From: Dyadobacter fanqingshengii | Lineage (GTDB): Bacteria > Bacteroidota > Bacteroidia > Cytophagales > Spirosomataceae | Assembly (NCBI RefSeq): GCF_023822005.2 | Contig: NZ_CP098806.1 | Coordinates: 1,736,001 to 1,800,000 of the forward strand | Direction of reading: 5' to 3' | DNA length: 64,000 nucleotides | In this document: positions 34,205-43,309 of the stretch, piece after piece | Layout of the letters: each line of letters opens with the position of its first letter | Numbering within the stretch: the stretch's first letter is position 1 | Made by a program: the position numbers and the translations under genes | Notes under the pieces: model-generated | Told to the model about the DNA's origin: nothing | The model's input: only the letters and a program-made list of their open reading frames with translations | Databases searched by the model: none

Positions 34205-34266
34205 AATCTGGCTGTCCGCCGGTTTGCCAGGCAGCGCTTCACATATATCTACTAGACCAAAAACCA

Positions 34267-35154
34267 ATGTTAAAATCAATGACCGGATACGGTGTATCCA
34301 ACATCGAATCCGAATCAATAAATGTCACGGTTGAGATAAAAACGCTTAATTCCAAGTTTCTGGACATCTATTGCCGCATCCCAAGAAATTTTTCAGACCG
34401 CGAGATAGAGATCCGCAACCTGCTCACGCAGTCGCTTGAACGGGGGAAAGTTGAATTCACCCTTTCTGTCCAGCCGGTGGGAAAAACCGTGGCATCAACC
34501 TCTGTCAACAAAGCGTTGGTAAATGCTTACTACACAGACCTTTCCGCCACTGCTACCGACTTGGGATTTATTCCCGACGCGACCGAATTGTTGCGCATTG
34601 CATTGCAAATGCCTAATGCTTACAATAACGAAACAGTTGATGATTCCAGCAAGGAAAACGATTGGACGCAGATCAAAGTGGCTGTTTTAGAGGCCATTCG
34701 CAAATGTTCGGTTTTCAGGGAGCAGGAAGGGAAAATGACCTCAGACAAGTTCACAGAATACATTAACACCATTCAAACATTGCTGGACAACGTAGCCGAG
34801 CAGGACAAACTGCGCATTCCGGCCGTGCGGGAGCGGCTTGAAAAGCAGGTTAGGGAACTCCTGGCAGACGACAACTTCGATACCAACCGTTTTGAGCAGG
34901 AATTGATTTACTATGTTGAGAAATTTGATATTTCAGAGGAAAAAATCAGACTTGCCAATCACCTCACCTATTTTACTGAAACATTGCAATCACCCGAGAG
35001 CAATGGCAAAAAATTGAATTTTATTGCTCAGGAAATTGGCCGGGAAATCAATACAATCGGTTCCAAGGCCAATGATGCGACGATTCAGCATTTGGTTGTT
35101 CAAATGAAAGATGAGCTGGAAAAGATCAAAGAACAAACCATGAACATCATTTAA
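34267..35154 (+). CDS. YicC family endoribonuclease-like protein
   Basis: This 295-residue protein has the YicC_N start (MLKSMTGYG, then VEIKTLNSKFLD near 27-38) and the conserved C-terminal block (FIAQEIGREINTIGSKA, near 257-273). E. coli YicC is reported as an endoribonuclease affecting small-RNA turnover, and the family is almost universal in bacteria. It is commonly beside guanylate kinase (gmk); here it is followed directly by a 3-methyladenine DNA glycosylase gene with no gap. Confidence 0.93.
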   Translation: MLKSMTGYGVSNIESESINVTVEIKTLNSKFLDIYCRIPRNFSDREIEIRNLLTQSLERGKVEFTLSVQPVGKTVASTSVNKALVNAYYTDLSATATDLGFIPDATELLRIALQMPNAYNNETVDDSSKENDWTQIKVAVLEAIRKCSVFREQEGKMTSDKFTEYINTIQTLLDNVAEQDKLRIPAVRERLEKQVRELLADDNFDTNRFEQELIYYVEKFDISEEKIRLANHLTYFTETLQSPESNGKKLNFIAQEIGREINTIGSKANDATIQHLVVQMKDELEKIKEQTMNII

Positions 35155-35781
35155 TTGGTGCAGGAAAGTATACTTCCATTATCATTTTACAGCGCCTGCG
35201 ATACCCGCACGCTCGCAGAAAAATTACTGGGCTGCGAGCTGGTACATGAAAGTCCGGACGGAATTACCGGCGGGATAATCGTAGAAACGGAGGCTTACCT
35301 TTACGACGATCCCGCCTGTCACGCATACAACAGGCGCACTACACGTACCGAACCCATGTATGGCGTCGCAGGAACAAGCTACGTTTACCTGATATACGGT
35401 ATGTACGAATGCTTTAATGTTGTGAGCAACAAGGAAGGTGTTGGCGAGGCGGTGCTGATCAGGGCATTACAACCTGTGACGGGCATTGCATTAATGGAAC
35501 TGCGCAGGCAACTTATTCCAGGCAGAAGTGCTCCAAGACTGCGTAACAAACCTTTGAAATTGAGTGATTTGTGCAAGGGCCCTGGCAATCTCGCCCGGGC
35601 TATGGGCATTGAAAGGGCTTTGCATAATAACATCTTATTGAACCAAAGACCCTTGTTTATCAAAGATCGTGTGATCCAAAACCCGGACATTGGCACGTCC
35701 AGGCGCATTGGAATCAATGTTGGTGTGGATTCGCCTTACCGATTTTATATAAAAGACAATATTTTTGTGAGTAAATTGTAA
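35155..35781 (+). CDS. DNA-3-methyladenine glycosylase (AAG/MPG family)
   Basis: This 208-residue base-excision-repair glycosylase belongs to the AAG family. Signatures are LGCELVHE near 24-31, GGIIVETEAYLYDDPACHAY around 39-58 (catalytic Glu), RTEPMYGVAGTSYVYLIYGMYECFNVV and CKGPGNLARAMGI. It removes alkylated purines such as 3-methyladenine from DNA. The start is non-ATG: TTG at 35155, immediately after the yicC stop, or GTG at 35158. No in-frame ATG occurs until after the catalytic region, so an alternative start is unavoidable. It is probably translationally coupled to yicC. Confidence 0.93.
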   Translation: MVQESILPLSFYSACDTRTLAEKLLGCELVHESPDGITGGIIVETEAYLYDDPACHAYNRRTTRTEPMYGVAGTSYVYLIYGMYECFNVVSNKEGVGEAVLIRALQPVTGIALMELRRQLIPGRSAPRLRNKPLKLSDLCKGPGNLARAMGIERALHNNILLNQRPLFIKDRVIQNPDIGTSRRIGINVGVDSPYRFYIKDNIFVSKL

Positions 35782-35852
35782 TTTTTACAGGAAATCTATC
35801 ACTCCTCTCGTTTAAAAAGCAAAATTATCCTGCGCTTTTTGCAAGAACTTTT

Positions 35853-35860
35853 TATCTTTG
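35853..35860 (+). promoter_or_regulatory. -7 promoter element (TATCTTTG) of the TPR sensor kinase
   Basis: A perfect TAnnTTTG lies 87 bases upstream of the kinase ATG at 35948 and 26 bases upstream of a 22-codon open frame (35887-35955). Confidence 0.5.
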
Positions 35861-35947
35861 ATAGTTAACCCACGCTCGACGACTCTATGAAAATTCTGCA
35901 ATTGCCGCGTCTTGCGGCTCATTTTACCCGTAGCGGCAGTCTCATTT

Positions 35948-37741
35948 ATGGGTAACTTGTACAGATTATTAACGATTTTGTCATTAGCGACACTGGTCAG
36001 CGGAAGTCGTTGCACTTCTGGTTCCGCAGACGCACCTGTTGCGCTAAAAAAGGAGATCGTTGAATCTATGCCGGTTGCGGGTTTCGCAGAAGACACCGTC
36101 CTCATTTTAAAATATCACCAGTTTGCAAAAGAATATCTTTTTCAGGATGCCGAAAAAGCAATGTTCTATTCCAAACACGTGCTGAGACTTTCACAAAAAC
36201 ACCAATGGAATAAAGGTAAGATACTGGCTTACAATTTGTTAAGCACGTATTATTTATTGGATGGAAGCTACGACGTACTTCGCGAGCTTTCTAATGAAAC
36301 CATAACCTTGTCCAAAGATATGCCGCTTTACACGGCGCACGCAAAGCGGTTTTTGGCCGAAAGCTACTCCGAATACAGGCAATGGGATTCTGCCCGGATA
36401 AATTACCGGCAAGCCATAGCCATATTTGAAAAGCTTGGAGAAGACAGCGCCGCAGCGACCTGCCTGGATAATCTGGGAAATTCTTATCGGGAGAAGGGAA
36501 TGTTTGCTGAGGCTATCCCCTATTACGACCAGGCCTACGCGCGTTTCGACAAAATGAACTCCGACTGGGGCCGCGCCACAGTTCTCCAAAACAGGGGTTA
36601 CCTGCATGTTGTGAAAAAAGAGGGAAAAGAAGCCGAAGAACTATTGAAACGCTCGCTGGTTCTTTTTCAAAAAATAAACAACCGTTATGGCGAGTTGAAC
36701 GTGCTGAATGATCTGGCCAACATTTACTGTCTGAGCCAGCAAAACGATCTTGCTATCGAAACCGCAGCACGGGCGCTGGATTACTCGACCATATTCCATT
36801 CTTCTCAGCAGACCAACTGGGCGCTGCTCTCGCTCGCACGGGCCTACAAGAACAAGAAAATGTTTCAGGAGGCATTGGACTACATGGAAAAGGTCATTTT
36901 CAACCGCCGGATGCTGCATACCGAGTATGTCCAGCGGCAGTATACCATGTATCAGTTGAGTTATGACAACCAGATCATGGATTCCGAAATACAGGCAAAA
37001 ATCATCGCCGAACAACGTACTGTCCAGCGTTTCCTGATCGGTTTCTCGTGCCTGATCATTGGCTTCGCTGCCTTCTTATGGTTCAATAACAAAAAGTTAC
37101 GGAGAAAAAATGCAGAGATAAGGGAAGCCATGGCGCGCGGGCAAGCTATTGAACGTAAACGCGTTGCAGCCGAACTGCATGATAATCTGGGCGGAACACT
37201 CGCTTCTCTAAACTGGTATTTATTCGGGATCGACAAAAAAGTCTTGTCGCCGGAAGAACAGAAAATTTATGAAAGCGTACATCAAATGGTGGGCGCCGCG
37301 TACCGCGAAGTGCGCAGTTTGTCGCACAACCTGATGCCTGCTGAACTGGAAGAACACGGACTTGTAATGGCACTGCACAGGCTCATCGACAAGATGAACG
37401 AGAACAAGAATATTGAATTCACTTTCAATATTTCAGGCATGTCACACCGGCTGAACAACAAGACCGAATTTGAGCTATATAGCATTGTGCTGGAACTTAC
37501 GAATAACATCATCAAGCATTCCGGCGCCAATAAAGCAAGCATTAATCTCACCGAAAATCACAAGAACATTCACCTGACGATCATCGATAACGGTAACGGC
37601 ATGGTTGAACCTTCACGTCAAGGTGTCGGGCTCAAAAATGTAAAAAACAGGGTTGAAAGTCTGCGCGGGAAGGTGCAGATCATCGGCCAGCAGCCCAACG
37701 GCTTGAAAGTGGATATAGAAATCCCTAAGACCATCGTTTAA
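35948..37741 (+). CDS. TPR-containing sensor histidine kinase (HisKA_3/NarL type)
   Basis: This 597-residue protein (ATG at 35948) has a signal-peptide-like N-terminus, a tetratricopeptide sensor region (about residues 60-325, repeated pairs such as AATCLDNLGNSYREKG), a membrane segment near 360-378, a HisKA_3 dimerisation domain with phospho-acceptor H411 in ERKRVAAELHDNLGG, and an HATPase domain (LTNNIIKHSGANKA, DNGNG, GVGLKNVKNRVESLRG). Such kinases normally signal to LuxR-type response regulators, but none is adjacent, so this is an orphan in the window. Periplasmic TPR sensors are common in Bacteroidota. A Cys near the N-terminus is not a good lipobox. Confidence 0.9.
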   Translation: MGNLYRLLTILSLATLVSGSRCTSGSADAPVALKKEIVESMPVAGFAEDTVLILKYHQFAKEYLFQDAEKAMFYSKHVLRLSQKHQWNKGKILAYNLLSTYYLLDGSYDVLRELSNETITLSKDMPLYTAHAKRFLAESYSEYRQWDSARINYRQAIAIFEKLGEDSAAATCLDNLGNSYREKGMFAEAIPYYDQAYARFDKMNSDWGRATVLQNRGYLHVVKKEGKEAEELLKRSLVLFQKINNRYGELNVLNDLANIYCLSQQNDLAIETAARALDYSTIFHSSQQTNWALLSLARAYKNKKMFQEALDYMEKVIFNRRMLHTEYVQRQYTMYQLSYDNQIMDSEIQAKIIAEQRTVQRFLIGFSCLIIGFAAFLWFNNKKLRRKNAEIREAMARGQAIERKRVAAELHDNLGGTLASLNWYLFGIDKKVLSPEEQKIYESVHQMVGAAYREVRSLSHNLMPAELEEHGLVMALHRLIDKMNENKNIEFTFNISGMSHRLNNKTEFELYSIVLELTNNIIKHSGANKASINLTENHKNIHLTIIDNGNGMVEPSRQGVGLKNVKNRVESLRGKVQIIGQQPNGLKVDIEIPKTIV

Positions 37742-37774
37742 TGATAAGCGCCTGAATCACGAGTCACCCTACAC

Positions 37775-38971
37775 ATGAATATTTTGCCAAAAGTTGAAGA
37801 CTTTATAACCGCATTTGAACAGAGCGTTTCCAACAATTCCTTCATCAAGCTCTCGCTGGGAAACTATCACGGGTCAGAAGAAAATCTTAAAAACATTTAT
37901 GTTAAAAGGATCCTGATTAAGAAGGAAGAAAAATTCAGCTTTACTTACCGATACAAAACCAGGGACATTGTTAAAAATTACAGTTTAGAGGAAGTCAAAA
38001 TCCTTTTTGAAAGTCTGATCGCAACAGATTTCCATGTGGCGACGCTTTTTACCAATTCAGAAGAACTGCAATTTGAGATACTGAAAAACAATAAGGTTAC
38101 TTTAAAAAGGAAGACGACTGAAATCAAAGAGGTGCCCCTGCCCGCACATGATCACACTAAAAACCGCCTGATCAGCAGCGAAAATAAACCTTACTTGCAT
38201 GAACTGAACATTACCGACAAGGATGGAACAGTGTATAAAAAAGCGCAGGATAAGTTTCGGCAGATCAATCATTACATTGAAATATTAAGCGCCCTGGTCA
38301 AGGAAATTCCTACCGATACGCGGCTGAATGTAGCCGATATGGGCTCAGGAAAGGGTTATCTCACGTTTGCGCTTTACGATTATTTACAAAATGTACTGCA
38401 CGTAGACGCGCATGTGACCGGTGTTGAATTTCGCCCCGATCTTGTTTCCCTATGCAACGACATCGCGAAGAATTCCAATTTTAAAAACCTGCATTTCGAG
38501 GAAGGCAGTATCGAAAGTTTCAACAGCGAGGGGATTAATATGCTCATTGCGCTGCATGCTTGCGATACGGCTACGGACGATGCGGTTTTCAAGGGAATCT
38601 CCGCAGGCTCGGATCTGATCGTGGTTGCGCCTTGCTGTCACAAACAGATCCGCAGGGAAATCGAGAAAAACAAAACCGTGAATGATGTCCAGTTTCTTAC
38701 TCGTTACGGGATATTCCTGGAACGCCAGGCAGAAATGGTTACCGACGGAATCCGTGCATTGATCCTGGAATATTTTGGATACAAAACCAAAGTCTTTGAA
38801 TTCATTTCCGATGCGCATACACCCAAAAACGTCCTGATCGTTGGCACGAAGGATACGCGCAACGCACCCGACCAGCCAGCCATTCTTCAAAAGATCCGTG
38901 ATGCCAAGCAATATTTTGGCATTGGTTACCATCATCTGGAAAAAATTACCGGTTTGCAAAGTCACCAATGA
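37775..38971 (+). CDS. SAM-dependent methyltransferase (Methyltransf_32-like)
   Basis: This 398-residue protein has a central Rossmann-type methyltransferase domain: VADMGSGKGYLTFALYDYL near 188-206 (motif I), VTGVEFRPD (motif II), LIALHACDTATD (260s) and VAPCCHKQ, typical of the Methyltransf_32/GSTCD-like group. The N-terminal 150 residues are a separate helical/beta region of unknown role. It has no signal peptide. Substrate unknown: related proteins act on RNA or proteins. Start ATG at 37775. It follows the kinase stop by 33 bases. Confidence 0.85.
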   Translation: MNILPKVEDFITAFEQSVSNNSFIKLSLGNYHGSEENLKNIYVKRILIKKEEKFSFTYRYKTRDIVKNYSLEEVKILFESLIATDFHVATLFTNSEELQFEILKNNKVTLKRKTTEIKEVPLPAHDHTKNRLISSENKPYLHELNITDKDGTVYKKAQDKFRQINHYIEILSALVKEIPTDTRLNVADMGSGKGYLTFALYDYLQNVLHVDAHVTGVEFRPDLVSLCNDIAKNSNFKNLHFEEGSIESFNSEGINMLIALHACDTATDDAVFKGISAGSDLIVVAPCCHKQIRREIEKNKTVNDVQFLTRYGIFLERQAEMVTDGIRALILEYFGYKTKVFEFISDAHTPKNVLIVGTKDTRNAPDQPAILQKIRDAKQYFGIGYHHLEKITGLQSHQ

Positions 38972-39050
38972 TCAATTGGATCGCCTTTTGTAAACATCTG
39001 CTACAACCGGATATATCTTTTGAAAAGTCTCATTTTCTCTTCCCTGTCCG

Positions 39051-39058
39051 TATATTTG
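39051..39058 (+). promoter_or_regulatory. -7 promoter element (TATATTTG) of the RND/MMPL transporter
   Basis: A perfect TAnnTTTG lies 29 bases upstream of the ATG at 39088. Confidence 0.6.
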
Positions 39059-39087
39059 CAACTTTTTGTGGAACTGACTAACTTAAT

Positions 39088-41409
39088 ATGTGGAATAAAA
39101 TAGCAACTTACATAATCCGCTACCGGCTTTTGTGGGTTGCATTGGTGTTCGTTTCGACGATTTTCATGGCTTATGAAGCGAGCAAAATCGAACTCTCTTA
39201 CAACTTCGCCCGGATACTGCCCTCCAACGACCCGGTTGAAAAAGAATATCAGGATTTCAGGAAATTGTTCGGTGAAGATGGCAGCGTCATGGTCATCGGC
39301 TGGCAGGATCCGCAACTATTTGAAATCAACAAATTCCGCGACTGGTGCAAGCTCACCCAACGCATTAAAGATACAGAAGGCATCAAAAATGTGCTTTCCC
39401 TCGCCAATGTCTATAAAATTAACAGGAACGACAGCCTCCGAAAGTTTGATGTCGCGCCCGTAGTTAAGCAGATCCCGTCCACACAAGCCGAAGCAGACAG
39501 CATTCAAAAACAAATTGCCAATCTGCCGATTTATGAGGGATTGATACTCAATAGCAAAACCAATGCAACGCTGATCGTCGTAACATTCAACGACAAGGAG
39601 CTCAATTCCAAACGCAGGCTATCCATCGTGACCGACATTGAGGCAATGGCGGAAGAATTCGGCACTAAACACCAGGCTGATCTGCATTATTCCGGTATGC
39701 CTTACATTCGTACGGTGAATATGAAGAAGATCTCCGGAGAAATGGAGTTGTTCATGGGATTGGCAGTTTTGGTAACCTTACTGATCCTTTGGGCGTTTTT
39801 CAGGTCTCTCCGACTCACGCTGTTGTCTATTGTCGTCGTGCTGATCGGGGTAATTTTCTCGGTCGGGATTTTGCATCTCTTTAACTACAAAATCACCGCG
39901 CTTACCGGGCTTCTTCCACCATTATTGATTGTCATAGGCGTGCCTAATTGCGTCTTTCTGATCAACAAATATCAGGTGGAGCTAAGGTCACATAATAATA
40001 AGGACGAAGCATTACTGGAAATGATCCGGCAAATCGGCCTGTCAACATTCCTTGCAAACATGACCACCGCCATCGGGTTTGGGGTTTTCTACTTCACAAA
40101 CAGCATTTTGCTTGTCGAATTTGGCGTTGTGGCGGCGATCAGTGTGATGGCAACTTATGTACTATGCCTGCTTTTATTGCCGATCACGCTGCATTATATG
40201 AGCGTTCCGAAAGCACGCCATTTGAAACATTTGGACGGGAAATGGGCTTCCGGATTCCTGAAAAAAGTTGATTTCCTGGTGCATAACCGCCGTAAAGAAA
40301 TCTACATGGCCATGGTCCTGCTGATCATCATTTCTGCTTTTGGAATGACCAAAATCAAAACGATCGGTTACGTAGTCGATGACCTGCCGAAAAAGGATGT
40401 TGTTTACACAGATTTAAGGTTTTTTGAAAAGAATTTTAATGGTGTGCTGCCGTTTGAGGTGATGATTGATACGAAGCAGCCCAACGGCATTTTTGCCGAC
40501 CAGGCCGAAGTGCTGTATAAAATAAAGGCGTTTCAGAACGAAATGGAGAAGTTTCCGGAGTTTTCCAAACCACTATCTGTGGTGGAGGCGTCGCGTTTTT
40601 TATATCAATCCTACCGCGGCGGTGATGCTAAATATTACGCATTGCCGGGCGTTTTAGAGTTGAACAAGCTAACCGGTTACGTGCAGGATCAGCAGGGCGC
40701 TGCCAAGCAGTTAAATGCATTTTTGAACAAGGACAAAAGCGTAACGCGTGTCAGCTTCCAAATGGCTGACGTTGGCTCTGAGCGCATTAAGGAATTAATG
40801 CAAAAGATCCGTCCAAAAGTCGATTCCATATTCAGTCCGGCAAAATATAAGGTGAGCCTTACCGGCCACAGTCTGGTTTTCCTGAAAAGCAATGATTATT
40901 TGTTAAGCAATCTGTATGAAAGTCTGCTGATCGCGATTGGCCTCATTGCCATTGTCGGCATGGTACTTTTCAGGTCTGTACCCATCATTTTACTTTCCAA
41001 ATTGCCGTGTTTGATTCCTTTGGCACTGACGGCAGGCATAATGGGTTATTTCGGCATTTATTTCAAACCAACCACCATTCTAATTTTCAGTATTACATTT
41101 GGTATCGCCTCCGACGGAACTGTTTATTTCCTGACCAGATATCGTGAGGAACTGCATAAAAACGGCCTTACGCCATCTCAGGCTGTAACTCAATCTATTT
41201 TTGGGACGGGCCTAAGTATGATTTACACAGCGGTGATCTTGTTCTGTGGATTCTCGATATTCGCTGCATCTAGCTTCGGTGGAACGGCTGCGATGGGTGT
41301 CATGGTCTCAATCACATTGCTTGTAGCGATGTGTACAAATCTGATTTTGCTGCCCGCATTGCTGCTTTCGATTGCTAAACGGCAGGGGAAAAATGTGAAA
41401 CCGAGCTGA
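39088..41409 (+). CDS. RND/MMPL-family membrane transporter
   Basis: This 773-residue inner-membrane protein has about 12 membrane segments in two repeats, each preceded by a large extracytoplasmic loop. Visible features are the N-terminal helix WNKIATYIIRYRLLWVALVF, GLLPPLLIVIGVPNCVFLINKYQVEL (first repeat, segment 4) and FSITFGIASDGTVYFLTRYREEL (second repeat). The acidic residues expected for proton relay are ambiguous. MMPL-like proteins in Bacteroidota export lipids or hopanoid/carotenoid-like molecules, but the substrate is unknown here. It has its own promoter and terminator, and no membrane-fusion or outer-membrane partner is adjacent. Confidence 0.88.
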   Translation: MWNKIATYIIRYRLLWVALVFVSTIFMAYEASKIELSYNFARILPSNDPVEKEYQDFRKLFGEDGSVMVIGWQDPQLFEINKFRDWCKLTQRIKDTEGIKNVLSLANVYKINRNDSLRKFDVAPVVKQIPSTQAEADSIQKQIANLPIYEGLILNSKTNATLIVVTFNDKELNSKRRLSIVTDIEAMAEEFGTKHQADLHYSGMPYIRTVNMKKISGEMELFMGLAVLVTLLILWAFFRSLRLTLLSIVVVLIGVIFSVGILHLFNYKITALTGLLPPLLIVIGVPNCVFLINKYQVELRSHNNKDEALLEMIRQIGLSTFLANMTTAIGFGVFYFTNSILLVEFGVVAAISVMATYVLCLLLLPITLHYMSVPKARHLKHLDGKWASGFLKKVDFLVHNRRKEIYMAMVLLIIISAFGMTKIKTIGYVVDDLPKKDVVYTDLRFFEKNFNGVLPFEVMIDTKQPNGIFADQAEVLYKIKAFQNEMEKFPEFSKPLSVVEASRFLYQSYRGGDAKYYALPGVLELNKLTGYVQDQQGAAKQLNAFLNKDKSVTRVSFQMADVGSERIKELMQKIRPKVDSIFSPAKYKVSLTGHSLVFLKSNDYLLSNLYESLLIAIGLIAIVGMVLFRSVPIILLSKLPCLIPLALTAGIMGYFGIYFKPTTILIFSITFGIASDGTVYFLTRYREELHKNGLTPSQAVTQSIFGTGLSMIYTAVILFCGFSIFAASSFGGTAAMGVMVSITLLVAMCTNLILLPALLLSIAKRQGKNVKPS

Positions 41410-41442
41410 CGACGTTGCAGTTCTTTTTCAGGTTAGTAATAA

Positions 41443-41481
41443 CAAAAAAATGGCTGCCTCTTTCAAAGCAGCCATTTTTTG
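41443..41481. terminator. Bidirectional terminator between RND transporter and Anbu gene
   Basis: The stem CAAAAAAATGGCTGC (about 41443-41457) / GCAGCCATTTTTTG (41468-41481) has A and T tracts on both sides. Confidence 0.88.
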
Positions 41482-42204
41482 TCAGACGATTTTTTCAAAA
41501 CTCTGATCCATCCACTCTTCCGGAATGTCGTCGAGCGCTTGTTTGAGTTTATCGGCCCAGATGTCGGAGATCTGCTCTAAGTCCCGCTTTTCGTAACGGT
41601 GCTCAACAATTTTGAAACTGTCTTTTTTGTATAACACCACATCAATAGGGAAATCTACATCATTGTTACTGACGCGAGTTGAATCAAAAGACAGAAAACC
41701 TGCTTTCAAAGCCTGCTTCATCGTCGATTCACCATTCAGTACGCGGTTCAGGATTGCTTTTCCCTGTCCGGAATTTCCAATGATCACGTAAGGCGAGCCT
41801 TCGTCCAGTTCCACCCAGTTGCCTTCGGAATACAGCAAAAACAGCTTGTGCTCAGCATCATCTTTTAACTGTCCGCCAACAATCGTGTTCAGGTTAAATT
41901 TCAAACCGGCACGTTCCAATGCTGCCCTATCCTCCTCCGCAACGCGCTTGATCTGCTCTCCGAAAGCATTTACGGCCTTGTAAAGCTTATTATAAACAAC
42001 GCCTTCACCGATGAGTTCCTCAAAATAATGAACCGCTTTATCCCGCACGGAACGGAGCCCGCTGGTCATGATAAAAAGGGAATAGTTGTCCTTTTGAGTC
42101 ACATACATTTTCTTTTTTACAGTCGTATTGGTGCCTGCTGTAATGCGGGTGTCGGCGAGTGCGACAAGCCCTTCTTTTACTTTTATTCCTAAACAATAAG
42201 TCAT
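41482..42204 (-). CDS. Anbu-type proteasome homologue (COG3484, predicted proteasome-type protease)
   Basis: This 240-residue protein belongs to the Ntn-hydrolase family. The sequence starts MTYCLGIKVKEG, so removal of Met leaves Thr as the N-terminal nucleophile, as in Anbu and HslV. D18 (LADTRI) and the Lys cluster at 30-32 fit the catalytic Asp and Lys. Later features are NTIVGGQL and SPYVIIGNSGQGK. Known Anbu proteins form ring-like or lock-washer oligomers, and peptide hydrolysis has been hard to show. In many genomes the gene sits with a transglutaminase-like gene, an alpha-E gene and a circularly permuted ATP-grasp gene; here none of these is adjacent. A minus-strand -7 element lies about 76 bases upstream. 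Confidence 0.88.
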   Translation of the reverse strand: MTYCLGIKVKEGLVALADTRITAGTNTTVKKKMYVTQKDNYSLFIMTSGLRSVRDKAVHYFEELIGEGVVYNKLYKAVNAFGEQIKRVAEEDRAALERAGLKFNLNTIVGGQLKDDAEHKLFLLYSEGNWVELDEGSPYVIIGNSGQGKAILNRVLNGESTMKQALKAGFLSFDSTRVSNNDVDFPIDVVLYKKDSFKIVEHRYEKRDLEQISDIWADKLKQALDDIPEEWMDQSFEKIV

Positions 42205-42280
42205 TTTCTACTTTCAATTAAATCGCCCGAATCGCCTGTTTGTAGTGGTCTGATGGGTCGCTAACTATTTAAAATACGCT

Positions 42281-42288
42281 CAAAAGTA
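42281..42288 (-). promoter_or_regulatory. -7 promoter element (TACTTTTG) of the Anbu gene
   Basis: This perfect TAnnTTTG on the minus strand lies about 76 bases upstream of the Anbu ATG, in the 190-base divergent region. Confidence 0.45.
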
Positions 42289-42394
42289 CCAAAATGACCG
42301 ATGGCGCGGACAAAAAATATACATTTAATAGTGATTTTTTTGAAATTGCAACCTTCGCAAAAGCACTGCCGACAACAAAACGAGCCGTTATTTT

Positions 42395-43216
42395 ATGATT
42401 CAAACTGTCCATTTATTCCCGATTCTCGACCAGAAATTAATCGAATTACTCAAATCACTTTCGCACGACGATTGGCATAAAACCACCGTAGCGAGGCTAT
42501 GGAGCGTAAAAGACGTGGCTTCGCACCTGCTGGACGGAAACCTGAGAACCATTTCGGGATCGAGGGACAACTATAACATTCCCCCAGACCGGGAAATTAA
42601 CTCTTATGAAGACATGGTGGGCTTCCTCAATAAGCTGAACAGTGACTGGGTGAATGCTACAAAACGGCTCAGCCCTGGCGTTCTTATTGATTTGCTGGAA
42701 TCCACGGGAAAAGAATATTCGCTGATCATGTCGGAACAGGATTTGGATCGTGAAGCACGATTTGCGGTGGCCTGGGCAGGCGAACAGAGGTCCAAAAACT
42801 GGTTTCACATTGCGCGCGAATACACCGAAAAGTGGCATCACCAGCAGCAGATCAGGGAAGCAACGGGCAAGCAAGGCATCATTACCGAACAACTTTATTA
42901 CCCATTCATCGACACCCTGCTGCGCGGGCTGCCACACACTTACCGCAATGTCGATGCGCAGCCTGGAACGGCGGTAGGCATTGATGTTGGTTTGGAACAA
43001 CCATTTCTAAGATTTTTGATTAAGGAACAAGACGGCTGGAAAATTGAAAATCATTATCCAAACGAGACAAATGCCACCGTTCGCATCCCGCCCGGAACCG
43101 CCTGGAAGCTGTTTACAAAAGCAATTAAACCGGAAGAAGCCGAAAAAGACATTACCATAAGCGGCGATTCAAATCTGGCCAAAGTGGCTTTGAACCTGAT
43201 CGCCGTCATGGCTTAA
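42395..43216 (+). CDS. MDMPI N-terminal domain protein (DinB-like)
   Basis: This 273-residue protein resembles the mycothiol-dependent maleylpyruvate isomerase N-terminal domain of the DinB/YfiT four-helix superfamily. Metal-binding His residues appear as VASHLLDGN near 40-48 and EKWHHQQQIREATG near 145-158. The C-terminal part (about 180-273) is an SCP2-like fold. Bacteroidota have no mycothiol, so the thiol cofactor must differ; bacillithiol is one possibility. The reaction is unknown. It stands alone between the Anbu and SGNH lipoprotein genes. Confidence 0.8.
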   Translation: MIQTVHLFPILDQKLIELLKSLSHDDWHKTTVARLWSVKDVASHLLDGNLRTISGSRDNYNIPPDREINSYEDMVGFLNKLNSDWVNATKRLSPGVLIDLLESTGKEYSLIMSEQDLDREARFAVAWAGEQRSKNWFHIAREYTEKWHHQQQIREATGKQGIITEQLYYPFIDTLLRGLPHTYRNVDAQPGTAVGIDVGLEQPFLRFLIKEQDGWKIENHYPNETNATVRIPPGTAWKLFTKAIKPEEAEKDITISGDSNLAKVALNLIAVMA

Positions 43217-43309
43217 TGTGGCCTGCATTCGATCTAAAACATTTAAATCGCTGTATATAGACAGAAAAAGCGGCTGATAACAACTTAATGGCTGATTGGA
43301 GAGATCGAT

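Noticed and set aside
35812..36105. 97-codon minus-strand frame over the TPR kinase start
   Set aside because: Overlaps the promoter and N-terminus of the kinase on the opposite strand and shows no recognisable features.
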